Of a stretch of DNA of 64,000 nucleotides, positions 34,596 to 45,660 are shown piece by piece. Location of the stretch: positions 1-64,000 of the forward strand of contig RHPI01000773.1 in NCBI GenBank assembly GCA_009103225.1, given 5' to 3'. Source of the stretch: Chlorokybus atmophyticus (Eukaryota; Streptophyta; Chlorokybophyceae; Chlorokybales; Chlorokybaceae). Each line of letters opens with the position of its first letter. Within the stretch, counting starts at the first letter, position 1. The notes beneath the pieces were generated by a model. It ran no database searches, was not told the origin of the DNA, and worked only from the letters and a program-made list of their open reading frames with translations. A program made the translations under genes and the position numbers.

Positions 34596-36058
34596 ATGCA
34601 TCGCAGAGGGTTCGGCCACCCCTGGCACGACCTGGAGATAGGTGCGTTTCGATTTGACTCTGACAATGCGGAAGTGTTCTGCTTTGCTCAATTGACAAAA
34701 ATGTGCATTTTTAATGCATGCCCTTGAACATGGGGCGTGTGTCTTACCCGACTCCGTTTGTGTACAGGCCCTCAAGCTCCAAAGGTGTTCAATGCCGTGA
34801 TTGAGATTGCAAAGGGTAGCAAAGTGAAGTACGAGCTGGATAAGAAAACCGGTATGAGTTGCAGGGTTGCACTGCACAATAGCACTAGTGTCTAAACCCG
34901 AAACTGACTGTTGTGTTCATGCACACAGGTATGATGAAGGTGAGATGAGAGCAATGCCACAGCTTGATTCGTCCCACGCATGCAATGGACTTCTGTGATA
35001 AACACATACACCCCCCCATGCGTGTGTACTTGTGCAAGTACTAGTAAGCCAAGGCAATGCATGCTGTTCATCTAGCATTGAAGTTAACTGCACTCTACAA
35101 CTCACAAACCAAGAACACATGCAGTTCATGTGCCGCATGCATTGAGTGCGGAAACGTGTTTTAAACTATTTACCGAACGTTGATTAATTATGAGATTGTT
35201 ATGTCTTGTCTTGCTCAGGTTGACAGGGTGCTGTACTCCTCAGTTGTGTACCCGCACAACTACGGCTTTATTCCCCGCACACTCGGCGAAGGTGAGAGCC
35301 GTTCATTGCGTTGGCTGTGTTGGCTGTGAGCGACTCCATTAGCTACAGCTGTTATGCTTTGCAGATAACGATCCGCTGGACGTGTTGGTCCTTATGCAGG
35401 TGCGCCTTTGCTTGCAATGTCGTGGACTTGTGACTCTCGGCAACAGGATTGTGTCGCGTGGTGCACGCATGCGCATCACCTCAAGTTGACTTGTCAACAC
35501 ACCACACGATATGCTGGGTCCAGATGCATTGTTGACCCGTGTGCATTCTGAGAGTGTTTGCATCTGGTGTCAGGAACCAGTGTTGCCAAACAGCTTCCTG
35601 AGGGCAAAGGCCATCGGCGTGATGCCTATGATCGATCAAGGCGAGAAGGACGATAAGATCATTGCGGTTGCCGCCGATGATCCCGAGTTCCAAGCCTTTG
35701 ATGACGTCTCGCAGCTGCCCCCGCACAGGTTGAAGGAGATCAAGCAGTTCTTTGAGGATTACAAGAAGAACGAGAACAAGGTCAGAAGGGTACCGAGAGT
35801 ACTCGGAAGTTCTTGTTTAGGTTATGCACATTATTGCAAATGCACTTGCTGTTTGCTTGTATTTGCCACTGTTAGCGAATGTTGAGTTTGGCGCACACGG
35901 CGTTGTGACAACTCTTGTGACAACAACAACAAAGCGATATGTACTCATTGCAGGAAGTGGTGGTGGAAAGCTTCAGTGGAGCTGGTGAAGCCCTTGTTGT
36001 GATAAAAAACTCCATGGACATGTACGGTCAATACATTGTCAAGGCCTTGCAGGCATAG
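34596..36058 (+). CDS. PPA: Soluble inorganic pyrophosphatase (family I)
   Basis: Hydrolyses pyrophosphate to two phosphates, pulling biosynthetic reactions forward, normally in the cytosol for this plant-type class. Seven exons: 34596-34641, 34768-34851, 34929-34939, 35219-35291, 35365-35399, 35574-35780, 35954-36058. They join in frame to 186 codons ending TAG. Signatures in order are [30 protein letters not shown], the metal-binding [23 protein letters not shown] and [20 protein letters not shown]. The third exon is only 11 bp. Plant homologues are about 25 residues longer at the N-terminus, so the ATG at 34596 may be internal and an upstream exon (possibly near 34340-34450) is likely. Its neighbour on the right, the UPF0052 gene, is convergent. 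Confidence 0.93.
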
Positions 36059-37390
36059 CGAAGCACTCCTTGGGACGCTCCTCAGTGCACCTGCCAATAT
36101 CTGCCAAGCCGACTAGAGCTGCTGAGTAGCTCCACTGTGTCGCATATGTGTTGGCATGAGGCAATGCCACTCCACGCACTGGTGCTTGCAGTTGTTGAGA
36201 TTTCATGCGCTGTAGCTGACTTCAGACTTGCAAACTCTAGCATATGAGAAATAGCATATGAGTCATATGCAAGCAGCCTCTGGCATCCGAGCTTTGTATT
36301 GCAGCTTCTTGAGTAGCATCGGTTGGTGAGAATCCTGGAGTGCTGGACCACTGGCCGCAGTTGTGTTGGCCATTGTGGACTGTACTGCCGCTATTAGTGC
36401 TGTGGAGGTGTACAAAAGATGCAAGGCGAGTTTCATGCATGCAAGGCACACCGCATTCATCAGATACATGCAGTGAGTACAGCATTACCAGCACACTCTC
36501 ACATACAACACCACCGGGCTACATGCTAACCTACTGCTAGCCACTAAGTGCGACACTAACTATTCACCTACCCCATTAGACATGCATGCATAGTAAGACA
36601 AAACGGCACGCACGTGCAGGTAACAACCGTGTGTTTTGACTGCACGCATGTGACAGCACAGTTTGTAAAGGGCCGTTGCCCATATGAGGTAATGCATAGA
36701 AGCTCATGTGCAGAGCATGAGTGAGCGCTAGACAGCTCACATCAGTCTGTTGAAGTTACTTGTGCAAGTGTAAGCCAATCTGCGCGGAGTGAAATGCTGT
36801 AAGTTGTGTAATGAAACCGGCAAGTTGTCACCTCCGTTGCTGGTGATGGAACCGACTGTGCTATGCATTCACTGCACCGCAATCTACTTGCGCGCGTAAA
36901 GTCAGTTGGCGCTGTTGTCATGTCATCAACGCCACTGCTTGTGAGTGCTGTCGATGCTAAGCATGGAGTTAACAGCTCTAGCAACATGGTGTGCAATCCA
37001 CCTTCCAGACTTGCAGACCTGGGTGTTCCCAAGCGGCCTTGATGTTGGCGTGCTTATACGCAATGACAGTTGCATATGCAATGGATGACAAAGCATACAG
37101 TACAATCGCGCAAATTGGCATTATTGTATGTCCTTTAAACAGTCGTGCGGCATGCAGCAACAATGCTGCCATGCTGTTTGCTGTTCTGATCTAGTGTCTC
37201 GGCAAGTGAACTACACTCAGTTCAACTGCGCTTCACGTCACCAGCTGACACCAACTGACGATAATATTGGTGAAAAACTATCTCGTGTGCAGTCCAGCGT
37301 CTTACCGTACTACAGGTGCACGTGCCTATACCGCTAGTGTAGAAAATATGCAATGCTATGCATGTGATGGTGCAATACCAGTGAATACAT
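36059..37390. other. Convergent intergenic region
   Basis: Lies between the stop codons of the pyrophosphatase (+) and the UPF0052 gene (-). I see no coding signal and no strong repeat. It must contain both 3' ends. Confidence 0.6.
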
Positions 37391-40041
37391 CTAGTTAGCC
37401 TGTATGTGGATGTGAGTGCTAGGACTTGCTGCAAATGTAAAAACCCTGCTTAATGCTGCAATCAGTGCACCCGTGTTGAAAATGACACCTTCACCATGCG
37501 GTTCAGAGTCCACTTCAACCTGCAATGACATCATTCGCCAGTGAGAAAGCTCATAACATCGGTGTCATTCTACGGCAAGAAAGTACTCACCACGTCCACG
37601 TGCATTCGCTGAAGTGCAGGTTTGTTAACTGGAATCTGACCCCCGCGAGGGATGAAAACGGCAGTCACATAATCTGCTGCCTGCACACACACGCGCGTCT
37701 TTTATATCTTCCCAAACACTAAAGCAGCCAATGTGTATCACAAACTGTGTCCAATCACAACACACGCCAATAAACTTTCCAGCTGTCTTGGCTACACAAG
37801 CGGTGCAGTTGATAGCAAACAGATCTCTGTTTCCTCATTGTTCATTGCTGTGAAGGGGAAGCAAGTGTTGTGATGCTTACTTGATACTTCAGCCGCTGCT
37901 GTGCGTCACCACTGTGAGCTCTGTTCAATGCATCTGTGATGGCTGCAATGAAGTCCGCAGCATCCATGCCTTGTGTTTCGCGATCGTAGCAACCGTTAAG
38001 GAGAAGCATTTTGGGGCACCTGCTGGCAGCGATAGACTCACCAACACCTTTGAGAATCTGAAACACGAAGCAATCAGCAGGTTTTCATGTAACATGAGGT
38101 ACTCCTACAAAGTACAGTTAGAGGCCAAAGCTCACCAGTTGAGGACAGATGGATGTGTACAGGGAGCCCATGGCGTAGATAATACCATCAGCGCTAGTAG
38201 TTTTTTCTAAGACAGTCTGATTAACAGGCGGAAAAACCTGTTGGACATGGTCACACAGAGATCTGAGTCAGGGCAAACGGGGTGCACCATCAAGTTACCT
38301 AGTACAAACAGCATGTCTCCACCATTCTGTACCTCATGCACCAGGTGAGGTCCTTCAGTGGCAAGATAGAACACTCTGCGTATTCGTGATGGGAGCGGCG
38401 TTGAAGAGCGCGCATCCTGTCCGATGAAACACAGGTTTCAAGAAGGTTGTGGCAGAAGGGAGGACGTTCCTGAACACGAGTTACACTTGAGCACCACGGG
38501 CATGTATACCTTATCCACCGAGTTGCATAAGGATTGCTCTGAAGGGTGTGAGATGGCATTTTGACCACGAATAAAGGAACCATCCTGTGTGGACACACCA
38601 TGATGAGGCGTGAACACAGACGTTGAGGTGAGGTGCAATCCTGGTTGAACATAGTGCGTACCTCCAACTCTGCGCCTAATACTAAGCGATCTATGGTGTT
38701 GACTGCCGGGAGCACAAGAGACTCTGGAGGAACATGCGACACTCGGCTGTACAGGAAAATAGCCGCATCCATCGAGCGGAAGAAGGTGCGAGCTCCAGCG
38801 AAAAAAAAGTTACCTACACTGTGACAGCAGGAGCAACATCAGCGCGAATGCACGCACGCATGCCCTGTCATCAGCCGGTACCTGATGCAAACTTACCTGC
38901 CATTAAGAAAACAAAACTTGTCTGTTGTGTTGCGCAATATCTGTGAGCCATAGTGTCATTACTCTGCCACGCTGGGAAATGGCATTTGTTGCGCAACATT
39001 GCTGGTCCACAAGTGTACCTGTGAGTGGAAATGAATCAAAAATGCCTTGATTGTGTCTCGGTAAGGGTGCGAGATTCCTTGCCAAAGCTCGTGGTCACCT
39101 TCGACTATGCAAAACCTGCAGACAACCAGTTGCATGATGAGCACTACAATTAATCGTCAATGATAGCTGCGTGCATTGGTAGTGGCGCACCACTCCATCT
39201 TGGCTCGATTCTCGTCAGAGGGATGCAACCGGTAACCAAGGAGTCGCTTGACGGCAATTGCCTCTTCTGTGTCACTGGCAGAAAGGCGCAGGCAACGAGA
39301 ACGAATATCACCCACAGCAGGCCCCCCTGGCAAATGAACATCAATGTATATGTTAGTGTTGCAGCCATCAACTGCATGTGGGTCCAAGCGAGCAAGAAAC
39401 CTTACCTAAAACACGGACAATCTCTGCGGTGCTTCCGCCATCATCCGACACTGGCAAAACATGCGCGACGCGCGTGGTGTAGTGCATTAACTCCTCTGCC
39501 ACGCCATTGAACGCTGTGCCGCCTATTAACCAGACAGCGATCAGCATGCAAAACGGCACACAGTGCATCCTGCCTACAATGGATTGCCTCCTGCGCATAT
39601 AGATGAAAACCATGCAACCACTGCTGCTGCACAAAGCAAATCTATCCTTTCGAACAGACCTGAAAACACGACAAGTGCAGGTTCTCGCCGTGATGAAACA
39701 GATTGCCTTTGATTCCTTTGGGAACTCCTCTGCCCTTGGTACTCCGACCAGGGAGTTCCTGCCTCGTCTGCTTCAGTCCAGGCGTCTTTGGTGCGGCGGA
39801 GGTTGGGGTCTGTTGTCCTCGTGTCGTGGGCGAGCTCCGTCATGAGGCCTGGCGCTGAGTCGTGCAGCTGAGCAGCGGCCGTCAATGCTGCTGTGTGCTG
39901 TGCCGGCTGCTTCTTAGCCTGAGATAAGCTCGGTTTCCGCTTAAGAACGAGGCGCGGTTCTGCTAGGCAACGTTGCTGCTGCCTATTGTGACTGAGGCTG
40001 CGCCATAGCAAAGGCTGAGCAGTGCCTACAGCAGCATTCAT
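37391..40041 (-). CDS. CofD/YvcK-like (UPF0052) protein
   Basis: Twelve exons on the minus strand join in frame to 529 codons: 40041-39660, 39522-39406, 39326-39191, 39115-39019, 38940-38897, 38818-38662, 38584-38510, 38416-38333, 38237-38136, 38057-37881, 37680-37591, 37519-37391 (TAG). Family marks: VVFSGGTAFNG, LPVSDDGGSTAEIVRVLG, GGPAVGDIRSR, FFFAGARTFFRSMDAAIFLY, IRGQNAISHP, IIYAMGSLYTSICP, KMLLLNGCYDRET. The fold is Rossmann-like and the family includes bacterial YvcK and archaeal CofD phosphotransferases. The plant homologues have no settled function. The first ~115 residues are Arg-, Ser- and Gln-rich and unconserved, possibly a transit peptide. The gene is divergent from the thiolase gene and convergent with pyrophosphatase. 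Confidence 0.9.
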
Positions 40042-41079
40042 GGAGCCTCAGTACAGGCAAATTTCAACGACGGTCTACAGCAGTGAAGTCACCTGCAACC
40101 ACAGCGGCGATTCACCTCACACATTGTTCACAAAGCTTACAGAGTCGGCTTCGCTAGTGGTCGCGATGAGCATACAGCATACAGCTTACGGGAGCATGCA
40201 GCACAGTGACGGCTGCGAAATGCGCCAGGCTAGTCTCAGGACAGGGCGAGCTTCGACCAGTAACATGGATCAACGCACATTAACGACATTGGAAGCTACG
40301 CAACCCATGCTAGCAATGCGTCGAAGCACAGTACCTCTCTTCCGTCGTTCCCGAGCCGGCGCCTCGCCAACGCCGCCGCCGCATGGCCAGCCTCAGCACC
40401 GCCACCACACCAGCCTGGCGTAGGCTCAGCACGTTACCGACGATACATACCGTATCTCACCTCCGTATCCCAGCCAGCTTACCATACTGGGGCACACGTC
40501 GACGCTCGCTTGTGCCGACATACACTCAGCCGTCGGCGCATGCCACATCAAGAGTAAGCTCAAGCTGACGTGGAAAGGTGCAATTCTGAGACGCGATGGG
40601 TCTTAAAGTCGCTTCACCAATGGGTTGGCATAGGGTCGCGGTAAGACCCGAGGTGTGGCTCCACTCGTGCTTATCTAGGCCGCGCGCAAAGAGCTGACAT
40701 GGACACAACGACGCGCCCAGCATAACGTTACGTAAGCCGGTTGCTCCGAGTCTTTTATATAGCGTAGCTTGTCGTTCGCGAACGTACAATGACTACAGTA
40801 CCGAGCAGATGGGCACGAGCTTCAATTACGTTGCCACGTACGCTAAACGTAATCCAATGTATTCTGGCAGGATGTTACGCTGACGTTACGCAACACTCGA
40901 GTTACGTGCTGGTGACAGCACGTAACTCGGCAAGGATATGCACGAGGCCTGCAGCACAACGCTGAAGGCGCCAACTGTGCTGACGGCAGGCGGCGGCGGC
41001 GGTGTGGGTGGCGGAAGCGGCGTCGGTGGGGTAGCTGCGTAGGTGGCCTGGGTTGGCTAGTTGTTTCTTCACACACACG
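40042..41079. promoter_or_regulatory. Shared divergent promoter region (UPF0052 / thiolase)
   Basis: About 1 kb between two divergent start codons. Near 40720-40930 the word TTACG or its complement recurs (AACGTTACGTAAG, ATTACGTTGCCACGTACG, AAACGTAAT, GTTACGC), giving many ACGT cores of the kind plant bZIP factors bind. A CCGCCG-rich patch is at about 40370 and a GCGGCGGCGG run at about 40990. Regulation by these sites is inferred. Confidence 0.45.
40898..40929. repeat. 13 bp perfect hairpin in the divergent promoter
   Basis: CGAGTTACGTGCT and its exact reverse complement around a GGTGAC loop. Each arm carries a TTACGTG site, so it may be a symmetrical protein-binding site rather than an RNA structure. 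Confidence 0.7.
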
Positions 41080-43416
41080 ATGCAGAGCGACAAGCAGACG
41101 CTGCGTCAGAAGATACTGCTCGACCATCTGCGGCCGGCAGCTTCGCGCGGGAGCTCCGTGGAGGTGAGTTTGGCGCTTGGCCAGCTGCTTGGACCACAGC
41201 CGCTCTACTTGATGTAGAAGTCGAATTTGTCTTACCTTGAACAGTGAAGGGTCGCGGGTGTCTGCTGGTCACCGTTTTTGTTGAATTGTTTTCAAATACT
41301 ACGTCGTTTCGGTGCTCACGGCACCATTGGTTAGAAACTGCTTGCGCAGCGCTGGAAACGCATCTTGAGTGTACCATTCCAATAATGCTGCAATGTGAGT
41401 GAGCAACAGGAGTCAACACGTCTCTATAAGTCATGGCACTGTGGTCGTTGGTATTGGCTGGTTTTTGGCCTCTGTGCTTCCCTTCAAATCTGGGACTGCT
41501 GCTCGTGTAGCGAGCCGCGTCACATGCTTCTTACGTGGATGTGTTTGTCAGGCCATTGCATGCAGTGCCTCCCCATACGAGCGTCGCACGGATGCTGCAG
41601 ATGATGTTGTCATAGTCACGGCATTCCGCACACCTATGTGCAAGTCCAAGCGTGGTGGTCTCAAAGACACTGGAGCAGATGATCTCATTGCCACGTTGCT
41701 GAAGGCCACAGTTGAGCGCACTGGTAAGTTAATGTTCCAGAATGAACGCAGCAAAGCTATTGGTAGGGTGGTAGATAGGTGATTGAGGGTTACCTGGTCA
41801 TCTATCTGACCAGGTAACCCTGCCTGACGTTGCTGACTTTTGCATGTCTACGAGCATTATTTGGGTCAACCATGCAAATGCATGTGTGCTCATTGGCCGT
41901 GTGTCGGTAGGCATTGACCCCAAAATTATTGGAGACATCGTGGTGGGCAGCGTCCTGGCCCCAGGTGCTCAGCGTGCCAACGAGTGTCGAATTGGCGCCC
42001 TGCTTGCGGGAATCCCTGAGACCGTGCCCATTCGGACTGTGAACCGCCAATGCTCATCCGGTCTACAGGTGACTGGCTTCGTCTGTGCTATACATGGGCA
42101 CCCCTTGAGGAATGTCTCGCTCAACTTGATATATTGGGTTGTTATGATGGACATTGAGATGTAATCTTGTTGTTATGGTTACTGTTGTGGATTAAGCGAC
42201 TCCAGTATGGTGGTTGGAGGTTATTGCAAAGAAACAATTGGCCTGACGCTGACATTGCATGCTGCGCAAATGCAGGCTGTTGCAGATGTTGTGGCCGCCA
42301 TCAAGGCTGGTTTCTACGATGTTGGCCTCGGCTGTGGGGTAGAGTCAATGACATCTAATCCCATGGCATGGGAGGGAAGCGTGAACCCCAAGATTGAGAC
42401 CAATGAGAAGGCGGCTGCATGCATGCTGCCCATGGGGGTAACCTCCGAGAACGTTGCTGAGCGCTATGGTGTCACGCGTGCGCAGCAGGATTCCATGGCG
42501 GCAAGGTCGCATGAGCGTGCAGCTGCTGCACAAGAAGCAGGGCGCTTCAAGGTGATGATTGTCACATGCTGAGTTTTACGCATGCCATGCAACAACTCTT
42601 GTACCCAACTCTATCTATTTACCGCCTGACTGGGAGCATCAGCTAAGACTATTGGTTACAGGATGAAATCATTCCAGTGCACACGAAGCTTGTTGACCCC
42701 AAGACTGGTGATGAGCGTCCCGTGGTGATTTCTGAGGATGATGGCATTCGCAAGGGAACCACTGTTGCGTCACTCAGCAAGCTCAACCCTGTGTTCAAGA
42801 AGGGTGGAAGCACAACCGCTGGTAACTCCAGCCAAGTCACTGATGGCGCTGGTGCAGTGCTGTTGATGAGGCGCTCTAAGGCACAGGAGCTCGGCCTGCC
42901 AGTGCTCGGAGTTTTCCGCAGGTTTGTTTTTCTTGATTGATTGTTTGCTGCTGTGTGTCCTGTGCACGTCTGACAGTATACATCTTGTGCAGCTTTGCAG
43001 CTGTGGGAGTAGACCCTGCAGTGATGGGTATTGGACCTGCAGTTGCCATCCCTCAGGCTGTGGAAATGGCAGGTCTGCGCATTGAAGACATCGACCTGTT
43101 TGAGCTGAATGAGGCATTTGCTTCACAAGCCACTTACTGTTGTGATAAGCTGGACCTCGACCAGAACAAGGTCAACGTCAATGGTGGGGCAATGGCACTT
43201 GGTCATCCACTTGGAGCCACAGGTGCACGCTGCGTTGCCACGCTGCTGCATGAGATGAAGAGACGAGGCAAGGACTGCCGGTTTGGAGTTGTGTCTATGT
43301 GCATCGGCTCTGGCATGGGTGCGGCTGCAGTATTCGAGCGCGGCAGCATCGTGGATCCTTTGTCGACAGCTAAGGCATCACGTGTTCAGAACCATCTATC
43401 CCGCGATGCGCATTGA
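41080..43416 (+). CDS. KAT2: Peroxisomal 3-ketoacyl-CoA thiolase
   Basis: Last step of peroxisomal fatty-acid beta-oxidation: cleaves 3-ketoacyl-CoA with CoA to acetyl-CoA and a shortened acyl-CoA. Six exons (41080-41163, 41552-41723, 41911-42068, 42276-42551, 42662-42921, 42993-43416) join to 457 codons ending TGA, the usual size for the plant enzyme. Residues 9-17, RQKILLDHL, are a PTS2 nonapeptide (R-Q-x5-H-L) for peroxisome import. The nucleophilic cysteine is in VNRQCSSGLQ, the catalytic histidine in GHPLGATGAR and the second cysteine in CIGSGMGAA. The run GFYDVGLGCGVESMTSNP and MAWEGSVNP is strongly plant-like. The ATG at 41080 is chosen because it is followed directly by the PTS2 and a GTGAGT donor. 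The gene is divergent from the UPF0052 gene. Confidence 0.96.
41787..41820 (+). repeat. 14 bp perfect hairpin in thiolase intron 2
   Basis: GGGTTACCTGGTCA (41787-41800), loop TCTATC, then the exact reverse complement (41807-41820). It sits 63 bases after the exon 2 donor. It may be a small MITE remnant or an RNA structure that affects splicing. Confidence 0.8.
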
Positions 43417-44032
43417 GAGATGCTTTGAAGCCTATGCACATGCTCGGGTTGTAGCCATGGCAGCTGTAACAGCCAAGTAGTGACGCTTCACGGCTGTGCT
43501 TGTGTGCAAGGACATTTGGCAATCAGCTGGTTGCAACTTGTAGTGAACCTGGTTGTGGTGAAGCTGTAACCGCTGAGATCTACCTGTATCTGTCACCTTA
43601 TGGTGCACAGCAACCCCGTTCACAAGCCATTCATGGCTGCTGTTTACGTGGTGCGCCATGCACTCTGTGCACAACAAACAAAAGGGCTGCACACACATGC
43701 ATGCTGCCACCGTACCATACCCCTTATATACACAGTTGTCTCGCGCATATCCTGTACAACAACCACCGGACTTGCTTTATGCTTCACTTGCATGCATGAA
43801 GTGCAAAATAAGCAGAGTCACTGTCGCAGCGATCGACTGCAATTGCATTACCACGACTGAAGTTGCTACAGTGTACAAGGCCTAAGGACCAACCCATCAC
43901 TTATTTCGTGCACAGGATGTGTACGGGGTGCTCCATCATACATGCTGGCCCATGCAATATGTGCAAAGAATGTATGCTGCATCTGCGACGTGCTGTTACG
44001 CATGCACAGCGTCATGCAACATGCATTTATCT

Positions 44033-44225
44033 ACTAGGCTGTGCCGCACATGCGCAACCATGCGGATGTATGCGGGTGTGTGTGTTCACGTGGGTTGGGG
44101 TTAGGGTTGGGGGCATGTCAGCAACAAATTTGCGTTAGCTACTAGGCTGTGCCGCACATGCGCAACCATGCAGATGTACTCATATGGGTTGGGGTTAGGG
44201 TTGGGGTCATGTCAGTGAAATTTGT
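44033..44225 (+). repeat. ~105 bp tandem duplication with telomere-like words
   Basis: CTAGGCTGTGCCGCACATGC..CAACCATGC occurs at about 44035 and again at about 44140. Each copy contains GGGGTTAGGGTTGGGG. The rest of 43417-44431 holds no recognised gene. Confidence 0.75.
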
Positions 44226-44436
44226 GTAAAAGTTCATATATATATTTGATTTTTTATATTGATATCATATGGGCTAGTCAACACACTATTACATGCAGCT
44301 GTACATGGCTCGTGTTGCTTATTAGCAGATTGCTAGACACTTATAAACATGCGTTTCAATTGTTGACGTTTCACAAGCAATATCATGACAATCAATTCTA
44401 TTGATATGTGTAACACAGAATACATCTGATGGTATA

Positions 44437-44755
44437 TGTAACGGAGTGCTGCTGCTATGCGGTTGCCCGCCCCTATGTAATGAGAAATAAGGGTCCCAAC
44501 GGGATAAACATAGCCATTAGAGTCGCATGAGGGCCTTTGTAGGCTTTGATTGAATGTTATGTTATGTAATATCGATATCGACTCGAGACTCATGTCTCCA
44601 GTCGATATCGGCCACATGGCGGTGCTGCTAACGCAGCGACCGCAATAGCCAGGGGATCGAAAGATCTCCTGGCTGCCAGCAGCGGCGGCGACGTTGATGT
44701 GGTGGTGGTGTTGGGGTAGGGGATCAAAGGGGCCGGTAGCACCCCCCTTCTTACA
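44437..44755 (+). repeat. 5' LTR of the older chromovirus
   Basis: 319 bp. It contains a hyphenated palindrome around CGATATCGACT..AGTCGATATCG, also kept in the other LTR. Confidence 0.92.
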
Positions 44756-45660
44756 TTTCGTATCGGAGCGAGGGCGTGGGGGCCTGGGGGGGCGGCGACG
44801 GCTTTGGCAGCGGCGGCGCACAGAGGCGGCAGTCGACACTGCTCAGTGCCGACGTCAGGCCAGCGGCCTGACAGCGGCGGCAGCTAGCAGCCGCTACCCA
44901 TTAGGGTGGGTAGTGGTGGTTGTTAGCTAGTTGTTGTTGTTGTTGTATAATTGTATAATTGCTGCTGTTGGTGTAGCCTAGCCTAGCCTTGCCTTGCCTT
45001 GCTTGCTTAGCCTAGCTTAGCTTGCCTGGCCTAGCCTAGCTTGTGAGTGTGAAGGGGAGGCGGCCACTCAGGCAGCCTCACCTCAAGTATTGCATCCCAG
45101 CACATCACTTGTAATAACATTATCACATTATTACTTGTGAGTGTGCTCGTGGTTGGGGCTGCCACCACGTGGATTTGTGGTGTCAGGGGGGGTTTGTGGT
45201 TGTTTTCAGTTCTCCCACCCCAAAAAAGCAGTCTAACGCCAACTTGGGCTGTTTTGGCCGCCATTCAGTGCGGTAGGGCCGCCAGATTCATTCTAAGCGG
45301 TCGATATCAAACCCTCGACTCACAACATGTTGATATCAGCCTGTAGGGCTGATTCAAAAAGAGTTTGGCACCTTTTGTGTCATTTACAATTGTGAGTTGA
45401 GCAGGGTTGTAAAAAGTGAAAACTTTGAGTTGTTGTAGCTTGTGAACCGTCGCGTGGATTCGCATATGGTTTTGTTTACAAGCGAGCATCTTGTTGAGAG
45501 GTGTTGGGCAGTCATTTTACGTGATGTTTAACCCAAGTATAGCACCTTGAAATCAACGAGAAAGAAACAACGAATTTTAACACTTTCTGAGTGCACAACT
45601 CGTGTGCTTGTGCACTCGTGCACTTGTAAACTTCTTGACGGCTTGTCTCCTTCGGCAGAT

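Noticed and set aside
44100-44215. Telomere (GGGGTTAGGGTTGGGG)
   Set aside because: Only a couple of units in each of two tandem copies, in the middle of coding DNA. At most it is an interstitial telomere-like word.
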